A stretch of DNA of 64,000 nucleotides. It comes from Promethearchaeota archaeon (GTDB taxonomy: Archaea > Asgardarchaeota > Lokiarchaeia > Sigyniarchaeales > SOKP01). Position 1 is the first letter of the stretch; each line of letters begins with the position of its first letter. The translations under genes and the position numbers were made by a program. The notes under the pieces are model-generated. The model saw only the letters and a program-made list of their open reading frames with translations, ran no database searches and was not told where the DNA came from. This document shows positions 9,529 to 18,614 of the stretch, piece after piece. The stretch covers positions 1 through 64,000 of the forward strand of contig JAEOTR010000062.1 in NCBI GenBank assembly GCA_016839705.1, written 5' to 3'.

Positions 9529-10059
9529 ATGAGCTTGAATAAATCTTATTTTAAAGTATGTATAGTTGGTGATTACGGAGTAGGGAAAAGTACCCTTCTT
9601 CATCAATTTCTCGAAAAGAGATTTCTGTCTAATGTACAGTCTACAATTGGCTCAAATTTTTTTATAAAAAATGTGAAAATACCTGGAACCAATAGGTTTA
9701 TTACCTTACAGATTTGGGATTTAGCAGGTCAAGATCATTTTAAATGGGTTAGAAAGGCATTTTATATTGGTGCAAAGGGTGTTGCATATGTTTTTGATTT
9801 AACTAGAAAAGAAACGTTCGATCATATTATAAAATGGAAGGAAGAAGTAGAAAATGTTTCAGGTTTTATTCCCAATGTTTTAGTGGGAAATAAAAGTGAT
9901 TTATTTGAAGAAAAAATTATTTCTATTGATGAATCGAATTCTCTTAAACGGAATATTGGCGCATGCTCATTTGATGAGACCAGTGCGAAATTAGGTACTG
10001 GTGTTGATAATATATTCACCCAGTTATCTTTAGAAATGATAAAAAAATATTTAACATAG
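9529..10059 (+). CDS. Ras/Rab-type small GTPase
   Basis: 176 residues with all G motifs intact: G1 GDYGVGKS (14-21), switch I Thr in STIGSNFF (38-45), G3 WDLAGQD (63-69) including the catalytic Gln, G4 NKSD (121-124) and G5 ETSAK (150-154). The TIG and WDxAGQ sequences are Rab-like. There is no C-terminal cysteine or CAAX box, so the protein is not prenylated in the eukaryotic way. The next gene starts 11 bp downstream and the one after that 24 bp further, so this GTPase is probably cotranscribed with an MBL hydrolase and a DNA methyltransferase. Eukaryote-like GTPases of this kind are expanded in Asgard archaea. Confidence 0.93.
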   Translation: MSLNKSYFKVCIVGDYGVGKSTLLHQFLEKRFLSNVQSTIGSNFFIKNVKIPGTNRFITLQIWDLAGQDHFKWVRKAFYIGAKGVAYVFDLTRKETFDHIIKWKEEVENVSGFIPNVLVGNKSDLFEEKIISIDESNSLKRNIGACSFDETSAKLGTGVDNIFTQLSLEMIKKYLT

Positions 10060-10070
10060 GTATCTATGAA

Positions 10071-10952
10071 ATGGAGTATAACCAGGTTTCTGAAAATGTA
10101 TTTGTGATTTTTTCTTCCCGTGCCTCTAATCCTTTGAAAACTGCTGCACAAACAGCTACTTCAACGTGTATAGCACTTCCTGATCAACTTATTTTTATCG
10201 ATTGCAGTCCATATCCGGATTTGAGCTCAAAATTCAGAGAAGATATGGAACAAAAATTTGACAGGAAAACAACTCATCTATTACTTACCCATTCTCACTG
10301 GGATCATATTCTTTCAATGGAGGTGTTTAACGATGTTGACATCGTATCCTCAGAGACGGGAGTTAATGAAATAAACAATACTCTTAATGCTTTAAACATT
10401 ATCGAAGAGGATAAATGGCCAACTATATTTCTCATTGAGGAACAAGAAATTCTTGATATTTTTAAAACTATAAAACTTTCTTTACCAAATATTCTCGTGA
10501 AAAATGAGTTAATAATCGGAAAGGAACCTTACGAACTAATCTTTCGTGTGTTGGGTGGGCATAGCATTGATTCTGCTTCAATATATTTCCCCCATGAAAA
10601 AGTGTTATGTGCTGGAGATAACTTAATTGAATGCTTTCCTCAACTTCCAGGAACCCCCTCTGAAACTTTTGACATATATAACTATTGGGAATCACTAGAT
10701 ATTGAGAAAATAGTTCCTGGACATGGAAATATTGTAGGTAAGGATTTCCTTGTAAAAATCAAGTTGTATTTTGAAAAATTATATTCTACGTTACAAGATC
10801 TTATAAAACAAAAAATTCCGAGAAAATCTGCTTTTACCCATCCGAGTCTTCCTAAATATTTTGCAGAATCTCAACCTAATTGGAGTGAGATAGACATGAA
10901 CTGGTTAGACATGACAATAAAAAGTTGGTATAGATATTTAAAACGAAAATAA
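10071..10952 (+). CDS. Metallo-beta-lactamase-fold hydrolase
   Basis: 293 residues. The zinc site is shown by THSHWDH, the Asp in CAGDN and the His in PGHGNIVG; GGHS is the third ligand region. The layout is that of glyoxalase II-type or beta-lactamase-like hydrolases with a C-terminal helical extension (about 225-293), not a nuclease of the beta-CASP type. Substrate unknown. It lies between the small GTPase and the methyltransferase genes with gaps of 11 and 24 bp, indicating one transcript. The ATG at 10071 is immediately followed by a typical first strand (NVFVIFSS). Confidence 0.8.
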   Translation: MEYNQVSENVFVIFSSRASNPLKTAAQTATSTCIALPDQLIFIDCSPYPDLSSKFREDMEQKFDRKTTHLLLTHSHWDHILSMEVFNDVDIVSSETGVNEINNTLNALNIIEEDKWPTIFLIEEQEILDIFKTIKLSLPNILVKNELIIGKEPYELIFRVLGGHSIDSASIYFPHEKVLCAGDNLIECFPQLPGTPSETFDIYNYWESLDIEKIVPGHGNIVGKDFLVKIKLYFEKLYSTLQDLIKQKIPRKSAFTHPSLPKYFAESQPNWSEIDMNWLDMTIKSWYRYLKRK

Positions 10953-10976
10953 ATTCCTAATAAGAGAAATAGATAA

Positions 10977-13214
10977 ATGCATAATTTAACTGCAGAAAAT
11001 TTAAAAAGCGAGTTCCTAAAATTATTCCAATTTGATAAATTAGATTTTGAATTTGGAATTAGCAAAATTTCAAATATTAAAAAACAAGCCATTCAAAACT
11101 TTATTAACAATTTTCCACAGTTAAACCTCCCTGGAGAAAAAACAGGTGAAATATATCATTATTTATTGGAATTCTTTTCTAGATATTATTATAAAGGGAT
11201 ACTTTATAATCATGGAAATCTCATAAGTCCTTACGATGGGGACCAAATTGTTCTTCAATGGGCTAATAAGGATCAATATTATGTAAAATCCCTAGATCTA
11301 TCTCTCAAATCTAGTAAAAAAGATATACGAGATTATTTCATTCATAAAAATTTAAAAGGATATCTTGAAAAAGAGTTAGATTTTTTTATTCAGAATGAAG
11401 TTGTAGGTTTGAAGGATATAGATGGGCTTGAAATGGAAGCTCTCCAAATTAATTTTACAAAAGCAAAGAATGTTAAAAAGATAGCTCTTCAAGTTATTGA
11501 ACTCTTAAGCAAAATTGAGACTTTTCAACTAAAGCTTTGGAAAAAAATCCCTTTTATCTTGAATACAGACTACGTAATTACACTTGATAAAATAGTAGAA
11601 TATGCAGGAAATGATTTTTTAGACAGGATTAAAAGCCAAATCTTGAATAATAAAGCACAATTGAAAGAGTGGAGTGATTTATTTAAAATCACTATTGAAG
11701 ATACATCAGATTTATTGGGACAAACAAGTTTACCAATAGATACAAAATATTTTGATGAGGATTTCAAATGGGAATTAATTAGTATCCTGTCACAAAATAA
11801 TAATTTAGATGATATTTTGGATGGAATCCTCATCAAAAGCGATAATTTTCAAGCATTAAACTTAGTTATGAAAAAGTGGGGTAAGAAAGTGAAAATTATC
11901 TATATAGATCCGCCTTTTAACACTGGAAGTGATGATTTTCTCTATAAAAACGATTATATAGACTCTTCCTGGTTGGTAATGATGTATAATCGCTTAATTC
12001 AGGCTAAAGATATTCTTAATGAAAATGGGACTATTTTTGTAAGAATTGATAATAATGGGAATCATTACGTGAGATTCCTCTTAGATATGATATTTGGAAA
12101 ATCAAATTTCAGAAATGAAATTATAATCAATAAAACTAGAGCTAAACAACAACGAAAAAAACCATTTATTCAACAAACAGAGAGTCTCTTTTTTTATTCC
12201 GTTTCTGATGACTATTTTTTTTATAAAGTAGAACTTCCGAGAATGGAACCTAAATGGTATGAACTATTAGATTTTCCTAGACCAAATAAAATTCCCCGAA
12301 CTGTGTTAGGGAAAGAATATTATCCACCTAAAAATAGACGATGGGGATTATCTCAAGAAAGAATTAATCAATTCGAAAGTAAAGGAAAAATTAGGATAAA
12401 TAAAAATAAAAGTTATGTAGATAGTTTTGGGAACACAATAAACGAAAAACCTGAATTATTCTATGACGTTGATCCAGTCAGAAATGACTGGTTAGATATA
12501 CCTGGTTATTCTCAAGTCCATAAATTTTCAACCGAAAACTCCGAAGAAGTGCTTCAAAGAGTTATTAATAGTGGATCACAAGAAGGAGATTTTATTTTAG
12601 ACTTCTTTTTGGGATCTGGAACAACTGTAGCTACAGCACATAAATTAAATAGAAAATGGATTGGGGTTGAGATCGATACTCAATTTGAGAATTTTATTTT
12701 ACCAAGGATGAAAAGCGTTTTAAAAGGGGAAAAATCTGGTATCTCAAAGACATTAATTACTAAAAAATCTGGTTTCTTCAAGTATCATTACTTAGAACAA
12801 TTTGAGGATTCTATAGAAAATAGCGGTATTGAAATTCCAAAAAATAAAGAGAAAACTCAAATTGATGAGATCGAGGATCCATTTCGATATCAACTTAAAA
12901 CAGTCAAAGAGAATAAATTAGAAATTATTAATGTGGATTTAATTGAAACTTTTAATTATCTTATGGGAATTACAGTTAATGAAATGAAATATATTAGAAC
13001 AAATGGAAGAGTATATATTATTATTACAGGAAAGTCTGAGGAAGCAAATGTGGGCACAATTTGGCGTAAAACGGCGGATATTGATTTAGAGTTCGATAAA
13101 AAGTTCATTAAAGAGAACTTGGATGATGTTAAAATCGATATCTTATTTGTAAATGGTAGATGTCTAATTAAAAGTGCAAAGTCCATCGAGTCAGAATTAC
13201 TTCATATAAAGTGA
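10977..13214 (+). CDS. Type III restriction Mod-like DNA N6-adenine/N4-cytosine methyltransferase, orphan
   Basis: 745 residues. The catalytic motif IV is IYIDPPFNTGSDDF (about 307-320, DPPF variant) and the SAM-binding motif is DFFLGSGTTVATA followed by RKWIGVEID, in the beta-class order (catalytic motif before SAM motif). An N-terminal region of about 270 residues and a C-terminal region after residue 600 match the general size of type III Mod subunits, which recognise and methylate DNA. No Res (helicase/nuclease) gene is beside it, so it is either an orphan methylase or the locus lost its nuclease. It follows the MBL gene by 24 bp in the GTPase-MBL-methylase string. Confidence 0.85.
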   Translation: MHNLTAENLKSEFLKLFQFDKLDFEFGISKISNIKKQAIQNFINNFPQLNLPGEKTGEIYHYLLEFFSRYYYKGILYNHGNLISPYDGDQIVLQWANKDQYYVKSLDLSLKSSKKDIRDYFIHKNLKGYLEKELDFFIQNEVVGLKDIDGLEMEALQINFTKAKNVKKIALQVIELLSKIETFQLKLWKKIPFILNTDYVITLDKIVEYAGNDFLDRIKSQILNNKAQLKEWSDLFKITIEDTSDLLGQTSLPIDTKYFDEDFKWELISILSQNNNLDDILDGILIKSDNFQALNLVMKKWGKKVKIIYIDPPFNTGSDDFLYKNDYIDSSWLVMMYNRLIQAKDILNENGTIFVRIDNNGNHYVRFLLDMIFGKSNFRNEIIINKTRAKQQRKKPFIQQTESLFFYSVSDDYFFYKVELPRMEPKWYELLDFPRPNKIPRTVLGKEYYPPKNRRWGLSQERINQFESKGKIRINKNKSYVDSFGNTINEKPELFYDVDPVRNDWLDIPGYSQVHKFSTENSEEVLQRVINSGSQEGDFILDFFLGSGTTVATAHKLNRKWIGVEIDTQFENFILPRMKSVLKGEKSGISKTLITKKSGFFKYHYLEQFEDSIENSGIEIPKNKEKTQIDEIEDPFRYQLKTVKENKLEIINVDLIETFNYLMGITVNEMKYIRTNGRVYIIITGKSEEANVGTIWRKTADIDLEFDKKFIKENLDDVKIDILFVNGRCLIKSAKSIESELLHIK

Positions 13215-13316
13215 TCTTGATAAAATGGTAAAAAATAGTATTAGCAAATCATAAAGCTATTCTAGGAAAGTATTTGAGGAGCATACTATTATTCTATTAA
13301 ACGATTAGACCATTGG

Positions 13317-14591
13317 TTGACTTTTGTGCTGAACTCAAAAACAAATTCGATCGAAAATTACAATTCTAAGGGCTATCATGCTTGGCCAATCTTCCTGCTT
13401 GCATTCATTCGGTTATTTTATGTTTCAATATTCGAAAGAGCATTATCAAATTATTTATTATTTGATATTGAAATTCGAAAGAGCACATTGGGATTAATTT
13501 CTTCTGCTGGAGCTCTTATATATATTATCGCTCCAATAATAGGACAATTTGTGACCAAAAAGTTTTTTGGGATTCGAAACGCTCTCATATTTTCCTCTGT
13601 TGTAACACCCATATTAACAGGAGCACAAATAATCTTTCCCGTACCGTGGTTCTTGATTGTTTGTAGAGTATCGTTAGGAATTACGATGGGATTTTTTTGG
13701 CCAAATTGCCTTAACTTATTAAGCAGATGGCAAAGAATTAGTAGTATTGAAAAATCAAAGAAGAATTTTGCGTTATTTAATATCTCATGGAATTCTGGGT
13801 TTATTTTTGGTCTTATTATAGGTTTTATATGGGCATTTTCCTGGAGTGATTTCCTCGCGATGATAATATCTTGGATACTATCATTTTTTTTAATTCCTAT
13901 AAGTATTTTTATAAATAAAGACTCAAAACAAGGCATTAATGGTGAAACAGTAATTTATCAGACGGAAGATCCTCTCTCACACCTCGATATAGAGGAAGAT
14001 CTAACCATAAATCGAAATACACCTATGATAATTTATCCTATTATATTCTCATGGTTAGGAATTTTATTTTTAACTATCTCGAAATCAAGTTTTGCTTTTA
14101 GTTACCCCCTCCTTCTAAAAGCTTTTGAGGGTCCTTCATATATAACTTACTTAGTTCAATGTGGGCTTCAAGCAACACAATTAATTGGTTTAACCTTGAT
14201 AAATTCTATGAGTGTATATAAAAGAAAATTCGCTACATTCACGGGTGTAATATTTGTTATATGTTTTGCGTTTGCCGTTCTCTTCATTAGGGATATAATT
14301 TACATTTCAATATTTAGTGCCTCTATTGGACTTTTCTTAGGATTTGTTCATGGGACGGGTATGAAAATTATGCTTGAAAAAGGAGCAGCTCAAGATACTT
14401 CAAAATATGCAACTATAAATGAAATATTCATCGGGATTGGGTTCGGTTTAACTCCTATCATTGCGGGATATGTCTCTGAAATTAATATCTATTCAATTTT
14501 TGCCTTTATTGTGATTTTTGGATTCATTATTCTAGCTCTCTTGGTATACTACTCGCGAAATGTTAAAAAGCACCTCACAATCAATGCATAA
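13317..14591 (+). CDS. Major facilitator superfamily transporter
   Basis: 424 residues with about 12 hydrophobic helices and a hydrophilic central loop (about 205-235). No ATG occurs near the N-terminus; TTG at 13317 or GTG at 13326 must start it, because helix 1 begins around residue 22. Helix 4 has the form RVSLGITMGFFWPNCLNLLSRW, typical of MFS permeases of the sugar-phosphate/drug type. The substrate cannot be read. It follows the methyltransferase by 102 bp and has no obvious functional partner. Confidence 0.8.
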   Translation: MTFVLNSKTNSIENYNSKGYHAWPIFLLAFIRLFYVSIFERALSNYLLFDIEIRKSTLGLISSAGALIYIIAPIIGQFVTKKFFGIRNALIFSSVVTPILTGAQIIFPVPWFLIVCRVSLGITMGFFWPNCLNLLSRWQRISSIEKSKKNFALFNISWNSGFIFGLIIGFIWAFSWSDFLAMIISWILSFFLIPISIFINKDSKQGINGETVIYQTEDPLSHLDIEEDLTINRNTPMIIYPIIFSWLGILFLTISKSSFAFSYPLLLKAFEGPSYITYLVQCGLQATQLIGLTLINSMSVYKRKFATFTGVIFVICFAFAVLFIRDIIYISIFSASIGLFLGFVHGTGMKIMLEKGAAQDTSKYATINEIFIGIGFGLTPIIAGYVSEINIYSIFAFIVIFGFIILALLVYYSRNVKKHLTINA

Positions 14592-14727
14592 ACTAAGATT
14601 TCTCGTAATTACCCTAAGAGCTTATAAATTAAAAAAAATAATGTTAAAAGTTCAATAGAATAACATAAGCAATAATTACCACAAAATTTTAATTAATCTT
14701 AAAATATCTTTGTATGTGAAAAATTTT

Positions 14728-15060
14728 ATGGATACATCCAATATTATTGAGGAACCAGATAGTAGAATAAGGAAGTGGTTAGATCAACTTAAAACATTTA
14801 GATTATCAGCACCTATAACAAGTATTAAAAATTCAGAAGAAACAAACGAAGATCATGTAAGGCTAGCGGCATATTATTTATCCTTAGAAAATAAATCATA
14901 TGATACATTATGTTGGATATTAGCAGAAAAAATCCTGAAAAAAGCAGATTCTACACCAACAAACGATGAAATAAGGAAAAAAGCTGAAGAAATATCTGAA
15001 TTCGGAAAGACGTATGACGAGTTGTGTTATCTAAATGCCGAACTTGCTCTTAAAAAGTAA
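14728..15060 (+). CDS. Small protein with tandem LCW module, related to the gelsolin protein's C-terminus
   Basis: 110 residues from the ATG at 14728 (a TTG at 14710 is in frame but less likely). It has WLDQLKTFR near residue 17, then a first repeat AAYYLSLENKSYDTLCWILAE (LCW at 61-63) and a second KKAEEISEFGKTYDELCYLNAE (LCY at 99-101), 38 residues apart. Order and spacing match the C-terminal third of the gelsolin-domain protein at 120-989, but here the gelsolin domain is absent. I do not know a named domain for it. The paired helical motifs with an invariant Cys look like a protein-interaction module; redox or metal roles are conceivable. Confidence 0.65.
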   Translation: MDTSNIIEEPDSRIRKWLDQLKTFRLSAPITSIKNSEETNEDHVRLAAYYLSLENKSYDTLCWILAEKILKKADSTPTNDEIRKKAEEISEFGKTYDELCYLNAELALKK

Positions 15061-15171
15061 TAAATAAGGTTTAAAAATCTTCAACAACCCTTTTTTTTAA
15101 ATTGACTATTTTTTAAACATTTTTATCTGAAAGATTGTCATTAAAAACTTACAACCTAATATGAATATGAA

Positions 15172-15798
15172 TTAGTTTTTTTGAACAATGTAGTCAATAT
15201 AGCTATCTTTCATTGTTCGATCTTCCAGTTTCTTATGCAAAATTCTTTTTTCTTTAAATAATATCTCAATCTCTAGATTTTCAAAAAAACCATCTGACTC
15301 TTCATCTGTAAAAAAAGTATGCATAATCTTTTCATCACCTTCTATTTGTAAAAATTCTCCTGGGTTTTGCTCTTTACCTTTCCCAAAAAACTCTGAGTCA
15401 ACCGATAGGAAATTAATGAAACAAAGGCCACCCGGTTTTAGGACTCGAATCATCTCATTTATGGCTTTTTTGATATCTATTTTATTCATATGAAATATTG
15501 TATTCCAAGAATAAACATGCCCAAAATGATTGGATTCAAATGGAATTGAACGTATATCACCTAATTGCATAGAAAGTTCTAATTTATTTTGTTTTGCATA
15601 ATTCTCAGCTTCCTCTAATCTTTCTTCTAAAATTTCTATGCCAAATGTGTCAAAACCTAAGAGAACAAAAAGACTTAGTTTTGGTCTAGGACCGCCTGAA
15701 CCACAATCAAGAATTGGTCCGTTGATATCTGATTCTGAAATATAATTAAGAAAATTATAGAAAGGTGCGGGATATAATACCTCTTTGGCAATTATCAT
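15172..15798 (-). CDS. Class I SAM-dependent methyltransferase
   Basis: 208 residues. Motif I is ILDCGSGGPRPKLSLF, motif II ends in GIEILEERLEEA, then QLGDIRSIPFESNHFGHVYSWNTIFHM (motifs III-IV) and VLKPGGLCFINFLS (motif VI region). This is the Methyltransf_11/25 fold acting on small molecules. The start ATG at 15798 precedes the fold by only 27 residues, as in minimal methyltransferases. Divergent from iorA across 161 bp. The substrate is unknown. Confidence 0.85.
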   Translation of the reverse strand: MIIAKEVLYPAPFYNFLNYISESDINGPILDCGSGGPRPKLSLFVLLGFDTFGIEILEERLEEAENYAKQNKLELSMQLGDIRSIPFESNHFGHVYSWNTIFHMNKIDIKKAINEMIRVLKPGGLCFINFLSVDSEFFGKGKEQNPGEFLQIEGDEKIMHTFFTDEESDGFFENLEIEILFKEKRILHKKLEDRTMKDSYIDYIVQKN

Positions 15799-15959
15799 AT
15801 GCTAATAATAATTAAATCTTTGAAAAAAGTATCTAGTTTTGATCTTCAAGAATTTTAAAATTATAAAAAATAAGAATTAGAGTTATATTCTAAAAATCTC
15901 AAACTACCATATTAACTCAACCTAATAATCTTTTTCTTAACATATGGTGAGAAAATAAT

Positions 15960-17948
15960 ATGATTTCAGATGTAATTTCGAGAGATAAGTCGAAAGCTTT
16001 TCTTTTTTGTAATGAAGCTATTGTTAGAGCTGCACTCGAATCAGATGTGAAAGTTGTAGCATTTTATCCAGGATCTCCCGTATCAGAAATTTTAGATACA
16101 TTCTTTCAGATCTCAAATGATTTTAATATTAAAATGGAAATAGCTACAAATGAAAAGGTAGCACTTGAAATAGTAGCAGGGGCTTCAATGGGGGGACAAA
16201 GATCACTAACAGCGATGAAGAGTGTCGGATTAAATGTTGCCTCAGATACATTCTTTAGCTTAGGGTATACTGGAATCAATAAAGGATGTGTTTTAGTCTT
16301 TGCTGACGACCCCTTTTGTCATTCATCCCAAAGTGAAGAAGATGGACGCTTTTTCGCCTCAAATGCTTATATTCCTATGCTGGAGCCCTCGGATCCTGTT
16401 GAGGCAAAAGAAATGGTGAAAGCAGCATTCGAAATATCAGAAAAATATCAAACTGTTGTATTAGTAAGAACCACGACACGAATTAATCATCAATCAACAA
16501 TTGTACCCTTAGATCCTTTAAACAGATCAGACTTCAAAACATCTAGCTTTAGAGCATCTAACAAAAAATACTCGACAGTCGGTTCTAAGGCTAGAGAATT
16601 AAAACTAAAAATGCTCGAACGAAGAGATAAAATTAAGGAAGAATTCGAAAAATCAAATTTTAATAAAATAGTTGAGGGAAACTTAGATTATGGAATCATA
16701 GTATCGGGAGTATCTTACAATTATGTATTGGAAACATGTGATAAGCTCAATATCACCCCTCCAATTTTGAAATTAGGAACCACGTTTCCACTTCCTCATA
16801 ACCTAATCCGCAATTTTATTAAGGATTTGAAGGGAGTAATAATTATAGAAGAATTATCCCCTTATTTAGAATTGCGAGTGAAAGCACTATCTAAAGATGT
16901 AAATCCTAATCTAAAAATAATTGGAAAAGAATCTGGCCATTTCAGTGAAGCCTTTGAATACAATATACCAATTGTTTATGATGTCTTAAATGAGATATAT
17001 AAAACTAATAGTAATCTCAACTATGATGCAATTTTGGAAAATGCTGCAAATTTAAAAACAGTTCTACCAATAAGAATACCAGTTTTCTGCCCCGGTTGCC
17101 CGCATCGAGCAACATTCTGGGCACTTAATAGAGCAATAGTAGGAAAATCTAATAAAATAGCGTTCATAAACGACATTGGTTGTTATTCGATGCTTCTTCT
17201 AAATAATGTTATCTATTCAAAACTGAACCCTGATGACTTACTTTTAGCAATGGGTGCAACTTTAGGAACAAGTAGTGGTATATCATTAAGTGCTGAAGAA
17301 AAGGTTATTTCTGTGATTGGAGATAGCACCTTTTTCCATGCGGGGTTGCCCGGGATGGTAAATATTTGTAATAATAACGAAGATGTTATAGTAATAGTAC
17401 TTGATAATTCTGTCACCGCGATGACCGGGCAACAGCCAAATCCCGGCACTGGGTATGGACCTGCTGGAGCTCCAAAAAACAAAATTCAGATTGAAAGCGT
17501 TTTAAAAGGCATCGGATTTAATAATATTGTTATTAATGACTGTTTTGATGCGAAAAATTGCATTCCTGCTTTTAAGAAAGCATTAGAAGAAAATGGGCCC
17601 ACCATTATCATATCTCGTGGTCCATGTGCACTATGGAATGATAGAAATAAGAGAAAAAGAGGAGAAAAAATTCAACCATTTTATGTCGATAATACTATTT
17701 GTCGTAAATGTCATACATGTATGCGCGATTTTTATTGTCCTGCGATAAGCATGGAATCTAACATTAGTGAGTTTACTGATGATAAAGGCAAATTATGGAA
17801 GGGGAATTCTTCTCATATATCTCAAGAATTATGTGATGGGTGTGGTGTTTGTTCTATTCTTTGCCCTTATACTGATCACGAATCTCGTTCCGAAAAGGAT
17901 GTAATAAAACCATTTATAACTCCGAGGGAGGTGTCTTATGATTTATAA
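15960..17948 (+). CDS. iorA: Indolepyruvate ferredoxin oxidoreductase, alpha subunit
   Basis: 662 residues, close to the usual IorA length. It catalyses the ferredoxin-linked oxidative decarboxylation of aryl pyruvates (from Trp, Phe, Tyr) to aryl-acetyl-CoA. Visible domains: an N-terminal pyrimidine-binding domain (AIVRAALESDVKVVAFYPGSP), a TPP-binding domain with CPGCPHRATFW and GDSTFFHAG...NSVTAMTGQQPNPGTG, and two C-terminal ferredoxin motifs, CRKCHTC and CDGCGVCSILCP. A GGTGAG Shine-Dalgarno site sits 8 bases before the ATG at 15960. Its last 11 bp overlap iorB, so the subunits are cotranslated. Works in peptide fermentation in anaerobic archaea. Confidence 0.95.
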   Translation: MISDVISRDKSKAFLFCNEAIVRAALESDVKVVAFYPGSPVSEILDTFFQISNDFNIKMEIATNEKVALEIVAGASMGGQRSLTAMKSVGLNVASDTFFSLGYTGINKGCVLVFADDPFCHSSQSEEDGRFFASNAYIPMLEPSDPVEAKEMVKAAFEISEKYQTVVLVRTTTRINHQSTIVPLDPLNRSDFKTSSFRASNKKYSTVGSKARELKLKMLERRDKIKEEFEKSNFNKIVEGNLDYGIIVSGVSYNYVLETCDKLNITPPILKLGTTFPLPHNLIRNFIKDLKGVIIIEELSPYLELRVKALSKDVNPNLKIIGKESGHFSEAFEYNIPIVYDVLNEIYKTNSNLNYDAILENAANLKTVLPIRIPVFCPGCPHRATFWALNRAIVGKSNKIAFINDIGCYSMLLLNNVIYSKLNPDDLLLAMGATLGTSSGISLSAEEKVISVIGDSTFFHAGLPGMVNICNNNEDVIVIVLDNSVTAMTGQQPNPGTGYGPAGAPKNKIQIESVLKGIGFNNIVINDCFDAKNCIPAFKKALEENGPTIIISRGPCALWNDRNKRKRGEKIQPFYVDNTICRKCHTCMRDFYCPAISMESNISEFTDDKGKLWKGNSSHISQELCDGCGVCSILCPYTDHESRSEKDVIKPFITPREVSYDL

Positions 17949-18537
17949 TATCATGACGTCTGGAGTGGGGGGACAAGGATTAATGTTAGTTTCAAATATA
18001 TTAGGATTAACATGTGCTGAATTCGGCTTAAATATAAGAACAGCTGAAGTTCATGGATTAGCTCAACGTTCTGGGGCGATTTACACTCATATTCGGGTAG
18101 GGGATAATGTATTTTCTCCACTAATTCCGTACGGTGAAGCTGATGTTCTTATGGGAATGGAAGCAATCGAAACGCTTCGATATATCGAATTTTTAAAACC
18201 CTCCGGAACCATAATTCTTAATAATTATCTGTGGTATCCTGTACAAAGCACATTTGAAAGAGTAAAAAATCCTGAAACTTCGTATGTTTCATTTGAAGTT
18301 ATTTTAGCGCAATTGAAGAAGGTTACTCAAGAAATACACATCATCAATGCCTTGGAGTTAGCAAATCACGCAGGAAATCCCCTTACATCCAATGTTGTTT
18401 TATTAGGGGCTCTAACAAAATTAAAGGGATTTCCTGTAAATATAGATCAAATAAAAAAGGTGATTTCTAATGCTGTTCCAAAGAAGGCTTTGGAAGCTAA
18501 TCTAAGGGCTCTACAATTGGGATTTGAGGCAATTTGA
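17938..18537 (+). CDS. iorB: Indolepyruvate ferredoxin oxidoreductase, beta subunit
   Basis: 199 residues of the pyruvate/ketoisovalerate oxidoreductase gamma-domain family: GVGGQGLMLVSNILG, then TAEVHGLAQRSGAIYTHIRVG, both diagnostic of IorB. It pairs with IorA encoded just upstream. The start ATG (17938) lies inside the end of iorA and is preceded by a strong GGGAGGTG ribosome binding site. Together the two genes form a complete two-gene operon ending in a hairpin/T-run at 18543-18580. Confidence 0.94.
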   Translation: MIYNIMTSGVGGQGLMLVSNILGLTCAEFGLNIRTAEVHGLAQRSGAIYTHIRVGDNVFSPLIPYGEADVLMGMEAIETLRYIEFLKPSGTIILNNYLWYPVQSTFERVKNPETSYVSFEVILAQLKKVTQEIHIINALELANHAGNPLTSNVVLLGALTKLKGFPVNIDQIKKVISNAVPKKALEANLRALQLGFEAI

Positions 18538-18542
18538 TAACA

Positions 18543-18580
18543 AAGAAAATCGTTTTTTATGATTTCTTCTTTTTCTTTTC
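18543..18580 (+). terminator. Hairpin with T-rich tail after iorAB
   Basis: AAGAAAATC (18543-18551) can pair with GATTTCTT (18561-18568) with one bulge, and is followed by a run rich in T (18569-18580). The position just after the iorB stop and before the convergent methyltransferase array fits transcription termination. Confidence 0.45.
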
Positions 18581-18614
18581 ACATCAATAGTTTCTCAATA
18601 CTAAAATTTTATTT

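Noticed and set aside
9529..10059. Possible CAAX prenylation of the small GTPases, which would have explained the methyltransferase array
   Set aside because: The C-termini of both GTPases (ending KKYLT and NQGMG) contain no cysteine.
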